Shown here: positions 7,554 through 14,683 of the stretch, one piece after another
Layout of the letters: every line of letters starts with the position of its first letter
Numbering within the stretch: the first letter of the stretch is position 1
NCBI GenBank assembly: GCA_036146215.1
Contig: JAYYJN010000221.1
Span: 1 to 17,712 of the forward strand
DNA: 17,712 bases
Reading direction: 5' to 3'
Source: UBA7805 sp036146215
Lineage (GTDB): Bacteria; Planctomycetota; Planctomycetia; Pirellulales; UBA7805
The notes under the pieces: model-generated
Told to the model about the DNA's origin: nothing
Databases searched by the model: none
Seen by the model: the letters and a program-made list of their open reading frames with translations, nothing else
Program-made: the position numbers and the translations under genes

Positions 7554-8004
7554 TTTGATTTACTGGTCGAGCGATATGGTTGCTTTAGTGCGGTGTCGAT
7601 AGTGCGGTGTCGATCCGAAACGTACGAAACGATAACTCTCTCAGATTTTGAGACCGTTGGCGATGGCCGAGAATCTAACCTGATCCTAAATGCAAATCGA
7701 ACACGCGACTAGTATGCCATCGACCGATTCATTTGAGTGGGATCCAAATCGTGATCGCAGGTGGGAAAAGGGGGCAGCCTGCTTCGCCGCGGGAGTTAAC
7801 GGCCTGAGACGAGCCCGCTGGGGGAGCCTCTCTGTGTATCGCCATGTCATGGAAGCACGGTTTTGCAAGAAGATAAATGCCCGAATCCCCGATTTTCGGG
7901 ATTTGTTGCCGGACGGAACGAAAGTTACAATGAAGGCCTTGTGACGACGGGCGGAGCGTGGGGCGTGGGTGACATGCCCCCGATACCGCGGAGGGAGGGA
8001 CTGC
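7554..8004. other. Gene-poor gap between lysA and hpf
   Basis: This 451-base divergent gap should hold the promoters of lysA and of the hpf-pts genes. It contains a 14-bp tandem duplication (7587-7614) and a hairpin at 7884-7903 (CCCGA, TTT, TCGGG, extended by three A-T pairs past a bulged C). An 84-codon open frame at 7690-7944 has an uneven composition and no ribosome-binding site, so I do not call it a gene. No tRNA, small RNA or standard promoter is recognised. Confidence 0.5.
7587..7614. repeat. Perfect 14-bp tandem duplication upstream of lysA
   Basis: AGTGCGGTGTCGAT occurs twice head to tail (7587-7600 and 7601-7614) with no mismatch, 34-61 bases upstream of the lysA ATG. Such a duplication may come from replication slippage or form a paired regulator site. 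The spacing of 14 bases is not a whole number of helical turns. Confidence 0.75.
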
Positions 8005-8367
8005 GTGCAAATTGATATATCAACGCGTCATGGTCATTTAAGTGAGGCGAGTCGCCAGAAAATTGAAGCGAAAGTGATGAAAATCACTCGGATCTTTGAT
8101 CGCTTGACCTCTATTCATTTGACGGTTGATCTTGAACACGCGCAGATGCCCTCGGTTGATCTAAGAGTTTCCGCGGAACACAAGCACGATTTCGTCTCCA
8201 ATGACCGGGGGACGGACTTGATGGGGTCCATCGACGGTGTTGTGCATCGCATGGAAAGTCAAATCCGTAAATACAAGGAAAAGATTCAGCATAAAAATCG
8301 AACGGACTCACGAAAGGACAATTTCTCGGAGACGGTTACAGAAAATCCGGAAGATAAAAAAGAATAG
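8005..8367 (+). CDS. hpf: Ribosome hibernation promoting factor, short form (HPF/YfiA family)
   Basis: HPF binds the 30S decoding region in stationary phase and blocks translation, either as 100S dimers or as inactive 70S ribosomes. The 120-residue protein has the single N-terminal domain: VQIDISTRHGHLSEASRQKI, then ITRIFDRLTSIHLTVDLEH, DLRVSAEHKHDFVSND, and the basic helix VVHRMESQIRKYKEKI. It ends in a charged tail and lacks the C-terminal dimerisation domain of long HPF. I chose the GTG at 8005, because GGAGG at 7994-7998 lies six bases upstream and the protein then begins at the first beta strand; an in-frame start at 7969 would add 12 unlike residues. The gene heads the group with PTS IIA, HPr and EI, an order also known around rpoN in proteobacteria, where it ties nitrogen control to hibernation. 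Confidence 0.93.
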   Translation: MQIDISTRHGHLSEASRQKIEAKVMKITRIFDRLTSIHLTVDLEHAQMPSVDLRVSAEHKHDFVSNDRGTDLMGSIDGVVHRMESQIRKYKEKIQHKNRTDSRKDNFSETVTENPEDKKE

Positions 8368-8485
8368 CTTTACAAAGGTGGTGATATAGGTATATCGGTT
8401 GATTTATTCAGTTGAACAATACAACACAACAACAATACAAAAAAGAAAAATTAAGATTCGTAAATTCGAAAAAGGATTGGAAGGA

Positions 8486-8962
8486 ATGAAATTTTCTGAC
8501 TTCGTGACGAGCTCCGCGATACGACCAAATCTGTCGGCTGTGGGTAAAGAAGATGTGATTCGTGAAATGACGACAGCCTTAGTGGAAGCTGGGGCCATCG
8601 CGGAAGAGGAACTGGAGAGCACTATCAAGGCGATCACCAAAAGAGAAGAATTGGGCAGCACGGGAATCGGCCGTGGTGTCGCGGTTCCCCACACCAAACA
8701 CCCCAGCGTTGACAAATTAGTCGGCACCGTGGGGGTTAGCATTGACGGTGTCGATTTCAAAAGTCTGGATGGAGAAAAAGTAAACTTATTCTTTTTACTG
8801 ATTTCTCCACCTGATCGCCCGGGTGATCATCTTCGTGCCCTTGAGAATATTTCCAGGCAGTTACGGGACGACACATTTTGTCGATTCCTCAAACAGTCCA
8901 AGACTGCGGAAGACATTTGGCAACTTTTAGAAGAGGCGGATAATAATCAATTCGTCAGTTAG
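8486..8962 (+). CDS. ptsN: PTS IIA protein, fructose/nitrogen (PtsN-like) family
   Basis: This soluble protein takes phosphate from HPr on a histidine. The 158 residues are one EIIA domain of the fructose/mannitol family: IREMTTALVEAGAI, KREELGSTGIGRGVAVPHTKHP with the phospho-acceptor H69, then VNLFFLLISPPDRPGDHLRALENISRQL. No EIIB or EIIC domain is fused or adjacent, so a regulatory role like that of PtsN fits better than sugar import. The ATG at 8486 starts MKFSDFVTSSAI. Two purine-rich stretches precede it (AGGA at 8473-8476, spacing nine). An in-frame TTG at 8399 would add 29 Lys- and Thr-rich residues with no match to the family, so I left it out. The 118-base gap from hpf is A/C-rich and may act as an unstructured leader. 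The symbol is by analogy, not proven orthology. Confidence 0.88.
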   Translation: MKFSDFVTSSAIRPNLSAVGKEDVIREMTTALVEAGAIAEEELESTIKAITKREELGSTGIGRGVAVPHTKHPSVDKLVGTVGVSIDGVDFKSLDGEKVNLFFLLISPPDRPGDHLRALENISRQLRDDTFCRFLKQSKTAEDIWQLLEEADNNQFVS

Positions 8963-9041
8963 TTAGTGGTGGCCTTTTTTTGTGGTGTTGGGCAGGGGGA
9001 ATTAGCAGACTCTACCCTTAAATCATTTGTATTTGCCATTT

Positions 9042-9362
9042 ATGAAGACAGGTACCGCCGTGGATACCGACAATCACCGGAAAGCGACAAAGTCTGTGGA
9101 GGTCAAGAATCCGCAGGGCCTGCACCTGAGACCGGGAGAAGTATTTACGCGAACAGCGGGCGAATTTAAATCAACGATTGAGGTCATTAGTGGCGATCGA
9201 CGAGTCGATGGGAAAAGTCTGCTCGATATTGCCACCTTAGGTGCCTCTCAAGGCACCCAACTTGAAATTGAGGCTCAAGGCCCAGACGCGGAAGCGGCCG
9301 TTGAGGCGTTGGCGAAGATTTTGGAAACAAGCTCCGTCGACGAGTTAACGAAGGAACCCTAA
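9042..9362 (+). CDS. ptsH: Phosphocarrier protein HPr
   Basis: HPr carries phosphate from enzyme I to IIA proteins. The 106-residue product has the active site GLHLRPGE with H28, where most family members read GLHARPA. The regulatory Ser, S46 in Gram-positive HPr, is S59 here in VDGKSLLDIATLG. The C-terminal part, TQLEIEAQGPDAEAAVEALAKIL, matches the last strand and helix. The family is usually about 88 residues long; the extra 15 at the N-terminus (TGTAVDTDNHRKATK) are polar. The ATG at 9042 has no Shine-Dalgarno sequence; a GTG at 9060 with AGG seven bases upstream is a realistic alternative that would shorten the protein by six residues. It lies 79 bases after the IIA gene and 164 before the EI gene. 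No HPr kinase gene is visible. Confidence 0.9.
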   Translation: MKTGTAVDTDNHRKATKSVEVKNPQGLHLRPGEVFTRTAGEFKSTIEVISGDRRVDGKSLLDIATLGASQGTQLEIEAQGPDAEAAVEALAKILETSSVDELTKEP

Positions 9363-9432
9363 ATAGAACAAAGTAGAAATCCCATATTTTGACTTTGGTA
9401 CCGATGCCAACAAAAAGGGGTTTTTACGCAGC

Positions 9433-9518
9433 GCCAGGCAGGCGTCAGTGACAGATCTGCTCCGATCAGGGGGCTGATGTGTGAGTGTGCTGCTGTTGTA
9501 CCCCCGATGCTGCCTGGC
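9433..9518 (+). promoter_or_regulatory. Structured leader with two nested inverted repeats before ptsI
   Basis: GCCAGGCAG at 9433-9441 pairs perfectly with CTGCCTGGC at 9510-9518 (nine pairs, seven of them G-C). Inside it, ATC and GGGGG (9465-9467, 9469-9473) pair with CCCCC and GAT (9501-9508) around one bulged A. The structure ends eight bases before the EI start codon. CAGATCTG and GTCAGTGAC between the arms add small palindromes. No T-tract follows, so it is not a standard terminator. A translational control element or RNA processing site is an inference. Confidence 0.45.
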
Positions 9519-9527
9519 AAAATTTGA
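9477..9527 (+). CDS. Possible 16-codon upstream ORF overlapping the ptsI start
   Basis: ATG at 9477 opens a short frame, MCECAAVVPPMLPGKI, whose TGA (9525-9527) shares its A with the EI ATG, giving the TGATG overlap typical of translational coupling. A G-run (9469-9473) lies just upstream but only three bases away, which is short for a ribosome-binding site, and it also pairs with the C-run inside this frame. I know no family for the peptide. It may be chance; the overlap and the nested hairpin are the only reasons to list it. Confidence 0.22.
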   Translation: MCECAAVVPPMLPGKI

Positions 9528-11269
9528 TGCAGACATTGCAAGGAATTGCCGTTTCACCAGGCGTTGCCATCGGTGAGGCTTTAGTTATTGATAATGAGGG
9601 TTTCCGGATCCCTCAGCGGTTTGTAGCGCGTGATGCGGTGCAGGCCGAAATCCGTCGTCTCACCGACGCCATTGCAGGCGCGGACAAAGAAATTGCGGCC
9701 AACCGAGATACCGTGACCGAACAGCTCGGCAAACATTACGGTGCAATTTTCGGCGCTCATCTCAAAATGCTCCACGACTCGCGACTGCGTCGCGAAATAG
9801 AGAGCATGATTCGGCAAAAACATTATTCTCCCGAATATGCGGTCAGTCGAACCATGCGTCGCTACGCGAAGGTTTTTCAATCGCTCGATAACGCGTTTAT
9901 GAAAGAGCGATCTCAAGATATTTTTGATATCGAAAAACGTCTTTTAAAACACCTTTTACAAGATCGCAGAGAAGATGTAAGTCAACTCTCGTCACCGGTT
10001 GTATTGCTGGCACATAATTTGACGCCGAGTGAAACCGCCAATTTAAATCGTAAATATGCACTCGGATTTGTTACCGAAGCGGGGGGACCGGGTAGTCATA
10101 CGGCCATTGTCGCCGAGGCGATGCGGTTACCGGCAGTGGTTGCCACAGGACCGTTTTTAACAGACGTGTCCGGTGGTGATCTGGTTATCATTGACGGCAA
10201 TTTAGGCCGCGTGATTCTGCAACCGGATGAAGAAACCGTAGCGAAATATCGTTACGAAGCAGAAGAACACCGCAGTGTTGAAGCACGGCTTAAATCATTT
10301 GCCACCAAAGCAGCCGAGACCTCCGATGGAGAGCGCATTCAGCTTTCTGGAAATATTGAATTTCCATACGAGGTGGAACAGTGCCAAGCCGGTGGAGCAG
10401 ATGGCATTGGTTTGTACCGCACCGAATTTCTCTATTTGAATGCCAAGAAAGAGCCGACTGAAGCAACACATTATAAGGCTTATAGAAAAGTCTTGATTGC
10501 GATGAGTGATAAACCAGTATGTGTACGTACGCTTGATCTAGGAGCGGATAAGTTAGTCGATGATGCAAACCCAGGTGATGAAAAAAATCCCGTTCTTGGA
10601 CTACGAAGTATTCGACTCACTCTGCGTAATGTACCACTCTTTCGCACACAGTTGCGGGCGATTTTACGAGCCAGCGCGCTCGGCAAGGTGCAGATCATGT
10701 TTCCTTTGATCACGACACTGAAGGAACTGCGGCAGGCAAAAATGTTGCTTACGGATGTGATGGAAGATTTGGAGGAAAGCAAGATCGATTTTGATCGGAA
10801 TATCAAAGTAGGCATCATGGTTGAGGTTCCGGCAACGGCACTTATGCTAGAGCGATTTCTTGATGAAGTTGATTTCGTGAGCATAGGAACGAACGATCTA
10901 ATTCAATACACACTGGCGGTGGATCGAAGTAATAAAGATGTAGCATCAATGTATACGGCAAGTGAACCTGCCGTGCTGCGTCTGATCCGGATGTCGATTC
11001 AGGCTGCTGATCGAGTGAATAAGCCGGTGAATGTATGTGGGCAGATGAGCGGGAATATTCTCTACACAATGCTTCTGCTTGGGTTCGGTTTGAAACGCTT
11101 CAGTGTGCCACCGGCCTCGATTTTAGAAATTAAAAAGGTGATTTCCAGTGTAAACATCAAACAATGCCAGCGGCTTGCCCGCCGCGCGATGTCGATGGAG
11201 CACTCTCAGGAAATTCGTAATTATTTGAAAGAAGAACTCCGCAAGCAGGTTCCTGAACTGGTTCCTTGA
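9527..11269 (+). CDS. ptsI: PTS enzyme I (phosphoenolpyruvate-protein phosphotransferase)
   Basis: Enzyme I takes phosphate from phosphoenolpyruvate and passes it to HPr. The 580 residues match E. coli PtsI with an offset of about two. H191 in GGPGSHTAIVA is the phospho-histidine, followed by R298 in GIGLYRTEF, the metal ligands E433 in MVEVPATA and D457 in SIGTNDLIQYT, and C504 in VNVCGQMSGN. No GAF domain precedes the HPr-binding part, so it is the PtsI type rather than PtsP. Two changes stand out: GGPGSH instead of the usual GGRTSH, and CGQMSGN instead of CGEMAGD. I chose the ATG at 9527, which gives MQTLQGIAVSPGVAIG; an upstream GTG at 9485 would add a Cys-rich extension unlike the family. 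The next gene follows after eight bases, so they probably share an mRNA. Confidence 0.94.
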   Translation: MQTLQGIAVSPGVAIGEALVIDNEGFRIPQRFVARDAVQAEIRRLTDAIAGADKEIAANRDTVTEQLGKHYGAIFGAHLKMLHDSRLRREIESMIRQKHYSPEYAVSRTMRRYAKVFQSLDNAFMKERSQDIFDIEKRLLKHLLQDRREDVSQLSSPVVLLAHNLTPSETANLNRKYALGFVTEAGGPGSHTAIVAEAMRLPAVVATGPFLTDVSGGDLVIIDGNLGRVILQPDEETVAKYRYEAEEHRSVEARLKSFATKAAETSDGERIQLSGNIEFPYEVEQCQAGGADGIGLYRTEFLYLNAKKEPTEATHYKAYRKVLIAMSDKPVCVRTLDLGADKLVDDANPGDEKNPVLGLRSIRLTLRNVPLFRTQLRAILRASALGKVQIMFPLITTLKELRQAKMLLTDVMEDLEESKIDFDRNIKVGIMVEVPATALMLERFLDEVDFVSIGTNDLIQYTLAVDRSNKDVASMYTASEPAVLRLIRMSIQAADRVNKPVNVCGQMSGNILYTMLLLGFGLKRFSVPPASILEIKKVISSVNIKQCQRLARRAMSMEHSQEIRNYLKEELRKQVPELVP

Positions 11270-11277
11270 CATAAAAA

Positions 11278-11916
11278 GTGAATCCTACGCAAGAAAAACA
11301 TTATCGCCTTCGTATTCGGTTTGCGAAAAACGAATCGCTACGATTTCTCGGACATCGGGATCTTGTTCGGGTCTTAGAGCGTGTCTTTCGCCGCGCGAGA
11401 CTCGAATTGGCGATGAGCAAAGGTTTTCATCCGAGACCTCAGATGAGATTTCCTGATCCGCTCGCCGTCGGACAAGTCGGGTTGGACGAAGTGATGGATC
11501 TGGTGGTTGTGACCATCGATGATCCAATGCAATTGAAAACGAGGCTGAATCAAAACTCGCTAAAAGGGTTGGAATTTAAACACATAGACATTCTGAGTGA
11601 GGATGAAAAGAAACTGAAAGCCGAGAATTTCTGTTACGAGATATCAATTCGGCGAGAAATTCGAGAGGAGGTGGCGGTCAAAGTGGATCGCTTCCTGGCA
11701 GATAAAAATTATTTCGTGCAGCGGAAGGGGCGTGAGCAAACAATTGACATTCGGCCACTCGTTTTAGATCTCCGACTTGAGGGTTGCCTATTAAAAATGC
11801 GGTTAAAAGCCACTCAAGAGGCAGGAGTCCGACCGAAAGACATACTTGAATTACTGGATCTCGCCACCGATTCCCATCGCGGAACGGTGCTGACGAGGAC
11901 TACCGTACAACTATAA
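11278..11916 (+). CDS. DUF2344 protein (radical SAM-linked family, TIGR03936)
   Basis: The 212-residue protein matches DUF2344, a family found fused to or beside a B12-binding radical SAM protein, and very often next to RNase E/G and rplU. Its molecular role is not established. The family core is clear: YRLRIRFAKNESLRFLGHRDLVRVLERVF, then RRARLELAMSKGFHPRPQMRF and DPLAVGQVGLDEVMDL. The usual HLDL reads GHRDL here. The GTG at 11278 lies eight bases after the EI stop and has no strong Shine-Dalgarno sequence, and an earlier start would run into that stop. It precedes the RNase gene by 12 bases, so the three genes probably form one operon. No radical SAM gene is seen in the window. By its place a role in RNA or ribosome processing is plausible, but that is inference. 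Confidence 0.85.
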   Translation: MNPTQEKHYRLRIRFAKNESLRFLGHRDLVRVLERVFRRARLELAMSKGFHPRPQMRFPDPLAVGQVGLDEVMDLVVVTIDDPMQLKTRLNQNSLKGLEFKHIDILSEDEKKLKAENFCYEISIRREIREEVAVKVDRFLADKNYFVQRKGREQTIDIRPLVLDLRLEGCLLKMRLKATQEAGVRPKDILELLDLATDSHRGTVLTRTTVQL

Positions 11917-11928
11917 AAGTGGAAAGTG

Positions 11929-13638
11929 ATGACAATGAAAAATGAAATGTTGATCAATGTTTCGCAACCCGAGGAATGTCGGATTGCAATCGTTGAGGAT
12001 GGTGTGCTTGAGGAGCTTTATATTGAGAGATCAAGCCAGGATAATTATGTGGGGAATGTTTATAAAGGCGTTGTGGTCAATTTAGAGCCGACCATTCAGG
12101 CGGCATTTGTTGATTTTGGTGTTGGCCGCAACGGATTCCTTCACATTAGCGATGTGGAGCCTCAATATTATCGACAGGCTGGTATTGATCCTGCCAAATA
12201 TATGGAAACCGGAGGCGGTTTTTATCGTGGGGAGGAAATCGCCGACGAGACCGAAAATGTCGAAGAAGAAACAGGCGGTGCGAACGGTGGTGAAACGAGT
12301 GAAGAAAATGGTGCCAACAGTAGCGGCGATGCACCACGTAATGGAAGACGTCCTCGGGGACGACGAAATATGCGACCGGGTGCCCGCCCCCGTGTGAAAC
12401 CACCGATTCAGGACATCTTGCGGCGGGGTGATGAAATACTGGTTCAAGTCATCAAAGAAGGTATTGGCAATAAAGGGCCAACGTTATCTACGTATATCAG
12501 TATTCCCGGTCGATACCTCGTATTGATGCCAGCGCTGGGCCGGGTGGGGGTCTCACGAAAAATTGAAGACGAAGAGGATCGACGTCGGTTGCGCGATATC
12601 CTGCTTGATTTGAATCCGCCGAAGGGTTTGGGGTTTATTATCCGCACCGCCGGCGCCGGACGCACGAAACGGGAGCTATCACGTGACTTAGCCTATCTTT
12701 TACGGCTCTGGAAGGTGATAGTCCGCCGCGTAAAGAAGTGTCGCGCGCCGGTAGATATTTATGAAGAAAGCGATATGATCATCCGCACGATTCGAGATAT
12801 TTTCAGTAGTGACGTGGACGTCATTCATGTGGATGAGTCGAGCGCCTTCGATCGTGCCAAAGAATTTCTTCAGATGGTCATGCCAAGGCATGTCGGGCGA
12901 TTGCAGCTTTATCGCGACAAAGATCCCCTCTTCAATAAATACAACCTAGAAGATGAAATCTCGATGATTCATCAACGGGAAGTTCCATTGAAAAAGGGTG
13001 GCTCAATTGTAATCGATCAAACCGAAGCACTCGTAGCCATTGACGTTAACAGTGGAAATTTTCGAGCCAATGGCACGGCTGAGGAATCCGCCTTTCAAAT
13101 CAATCAGTTGGCAGCCAAAGAAATTGCCCGGCAATTACGATTGCGCGATCTTGGTGGTGTGGTTGTTAATGACTTTATCGATATGCGTCAGGAGCGACAT
13201 CGTCGCGGGGTTGAACGTGTGTTGCGTGAGGCAGTGAAACGAGATCGGGCCCGTACAAAAATCTTACGGACGAGTCCCTTCGGTTTGATCGAAATGACTC
13301 GTCAACGGATTCGCCCGGGATTAAAGCGAAGCATTTATCGTGACTGCCCCAGTTGCGATGGATCGGGTGTGGTTAAAACGCCCGAAAGTATGGCGATCGA
13401 AGCGGTCCGGATGCTGATGACCGCCGCACACCACCCGGATGCGGTGCAGATTGACATTCAAGTCGCAGAGGATGTTGCCACGTATTTGAACAATCGCAAA
13501 CGGCAGGAAATCGCTCAGATGGAACTTGAGGCCGAAATTTCCGTACAAATACTCGGAAAAGAGGGATTTGCCCCGGAGCAAATCGAGATCGTCGGCCGCA
13601 ACAAACACGATCAGGAGATTCAGTTTGCCGGGCTTTGA
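11929..13638 (+). CDS. rng: Ribonuclease E/G family endoribonuclease
   Basis: This enzyme cuts single-stranded RNA and acts in rRNA maturation and mRNA decay. The 569 residues hold an S1 domain (about 36-200), an RNase H-like segment, and a DNase I-like catalytic domain with D372 in VAIDVNSG and D415 in VVNDFIDM, 43 residues apart as in E. coli D303 and D346. C473 and C476 in CPSCDGSG form the zinc link, again at the E. coli distance. The S1 domain carries an insert at about 92-158, acidic first and then Arg/Gly-rich. There is no long C-terminal scaffold after the catalytic part, so the length is nearer RNase G; rne is the other possible name. Three close starts exist (GTG 11926, ATG 11929, ATG 11935), and I chose 11929. 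It lies upstream of rplU, a common arrangement. Confidence 0.93.
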   Translation: MTMKNEMLINVSQPEECRIAIVEDGVLEELYIERSSQDNYVGNVYKGVVVNLEPTIQAAFVDFGVGRNGFLHISDVEPQYYRQAGIDPAKYMETGGGFYRGEEIADETENVEEETGGANGGETSEENGANSSGDAPRNGRRPRGRRNMRPGARPRVKPPIQDILRRGDEILVQVIKEGIGNKGPTLSTYISIPGRYLVLMPALGRVGVSRKIEDEEDRRRLRDILLDLNPPKGLGFIIRTAGAGRTKRELSRDLAYLLRLWKVIVRRVKKCRAPVDIYEESDMIIRTIRDIFSSDVDVIHVDESSAFDRAKEFLQMVMPRHVGRLQLYRDKDPLFNKYNLEDEISMIHQREVPLKKGGSIVIDQTEALVAIDVNSGNFRANGTAEESAFQINQLAAKEIARQLRLRDLGGVVVNDFIDMRQERHRRGVERVLREAVKRDRARTKILRTSPFGLIEMTRQRIRPGLKRSIYRDCPSCDGSGVVKTPESMAIEAVRMLMTAAHHPDAVQIDIQVAEDVATYLNNRKRQEIAQMELEAEISVQILGKEGFAPEQIEIVGRNKHDQEIQFAGL

Positions 13639-13739
13639 GGCGGTTTCTCGCATTCTGAGCTGCGGTGCCTCCACGGTGCTCTGAGACCCAAAATAGGTGA
13701 AAAAAGGTAATGGGCCTGCTCGACGGGGCGTTGTACAGC

Positions 13740-13768
13740 GGGTAGATTTATAGATTACCCTGTTTTTT
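13740..13768 (+). terminator. Candidate weak rho-independent terminator after the RNase gene
   Basis: GGGTAG at 13740-13745 pairs with TTACCC at 13755-13760 (five Watson-Crick pairs and one G-T), with a nine-base loop. A T-run at 13763-13768 follows after TG. The stem is short, with only three G-C pairs, so it may be leaky and allow some read-through into rplU. The rest of the gap to rplU has a 9-base tandem repeat, TTGTGCAAG then TTGTGCAAA (13787-13804). Confidence 0.4.
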
Positions 13769-13841
13769 GTTGTTACTGTTTCTGCGTTGTGCAAGTTGTG
13801 CAAACAATTGATTTTATTGCATTATCGAGGGGGAATTTTTG

Positions 13842-14153
13842 ATGTATGCCATCATCGCCGACAGTGGAAAACAATTCAAAGTACAAGAAGGCCAGCAGGT
13901 CGCAATCGATTATCGGGATAACCATGCGGGTGACCGCATGACCTTTGATCGTGTGCTTTGCGTAAGCAGCGAAAAAGGGGTTGAGGTCGGAACGCCGACC
14001 GTAGCTGGTGCAACGGTCGAAGCGGAGGTAATCGGCGTTGTTCAGGGACCTAAACTGGTCGTGCAGAAACTCCGCCGACGCAAGAATTCCCGAAGAAAAA
14101 CGGGGCATCGGCAGCTCTACACCGAAATTCGGATCGACAAAATTTCGATCTGA
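13842..14153 (+). CDS. rplU: Large ribosomal subunit protein bL21
   Basis: bL21 binds 23S rRNA in the large subunit. The 103 residues equal the E. coli length. MYAIIADSGKQFKVQEGQQV at the N-terminus, DRVLCVSSEKGVEVGTP in the middle, and KLVVQKLRRRKNSRRKTGHRQLYTEIRI at the basic C-terminus are all family blocks. The ATG at 13842 follows GAGGGGG at 13827-13833, a good ribosome-binding site with a spacing of eight; a TTG directly before it would add one residue. In most bacteria rpmA follows rplU, but here no bL27 gene comes next, and more than 700 bases without a gene follow instead. The RNase E/G gene is upstream, as in many bacteria. No L21 leader of a described type is recognised. Confidence 0.96.
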   Translation: MYAIIADSGKQFKVQEGQQVAIDYRDNHAGDRMTFDRVLCVSSEKGVEVGTPTVAGATVEAEVIGVVQGPKLVVQKLRRRKNSRRKTGHRQLYTEIRIDKISI

Positions 14154-14645
14154 TTTGCCGCTAAGACAATCTTGTTTGAGCTGATTTTAAGCAGTTTTTC
14201 CACCGGTGCTGGAGATGTTGAGGTTGCTGTTTCAGGGTCCAAACTGAGCCTTGTGTCGCGATTGCCCGCGTTGACTAATCTAAGTTTCGCGTACTGCAAC
14301 TTCGGTTGTTAGATCCCATTTTTAGCGGCTCGACAGCAAGCATTGCAGCGACTTGTGATTCGGGCTGTTAACCCGGTTCAAGGCGGCACTCTGCGGCACA
14401 CAGACAAAGATTATCCGTCATGCGCAGATGGTAGAATCGCTATAGAAGATCTTAAAATTTTATAAACTTTTTCTTCACATTTTTTTCACCATATAAACCG
14501 GGAAAATCATCCCAAAATACAAAAACCTCGGAAAAAACCTGCGATTGCAGGTACCCAATCACTCGGTTATGCTGGCAGGGCTTGCGAGAGGGAATTTTTT
14601 TAAATTCATAATTGGTAAAGACTTACAGAATTTAGCAAATAACGA
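14154..14645. other. Gene-free stretch after rplU
   Basis: No open frame of convincing composition lies here. The G+C content drops in the second half (about 14440-14640), with A/T-rich runs. One perfect hairpin is seen: ACCTGC, loop GATT, GCAGGT (14537-14552), not followed by T residues. The stretch shows no tRNA, tmRNA, RNase P or 6S features that I can recognise. It may hold a small RNA or simply be upstream DNA of nrdJ. Confidence 0.5.
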
Positions 14646-14673
14646 TTGACGGACCCTAAAAAGGCTCTACAAT
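14646..14673 (+). promoter_or_regulatory. Sigma70-type promoter for nrdJ
   Basis: TTGACG at 14646-14651 and TACAAT at 14668-14673 match the -35 and -10 consensus at five of six positions each, with a 16-base spacer. Transcription would begin near 14680, leaving a leader of about 207 bases before the nrdJ ATG. The candidate NrdR boxes start just downstream, a position where a bound repressor would block initiation. Confidence 0.6.
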
Positions 14674-14683
14674 CACCCCCTCG

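Noticed and set aside
7690..7944. An 84-codon plus-strand frame upstream of hpf
   Set aside because: No ribosome-binding site, no family resemblance and Arg/Trp-rich composition; listed only within the gap.
14131..14152. Hairpin GATCGA/TCGATC at the rplU stop as a terminator
   Set aside because: It overlaps the coding end and no T-run follows it.
14117..14299. A 60-codon minus-strand frame over the rplU end
   Set aside because: Antisense to a certain ribosomal protein gene and without family resemblance.
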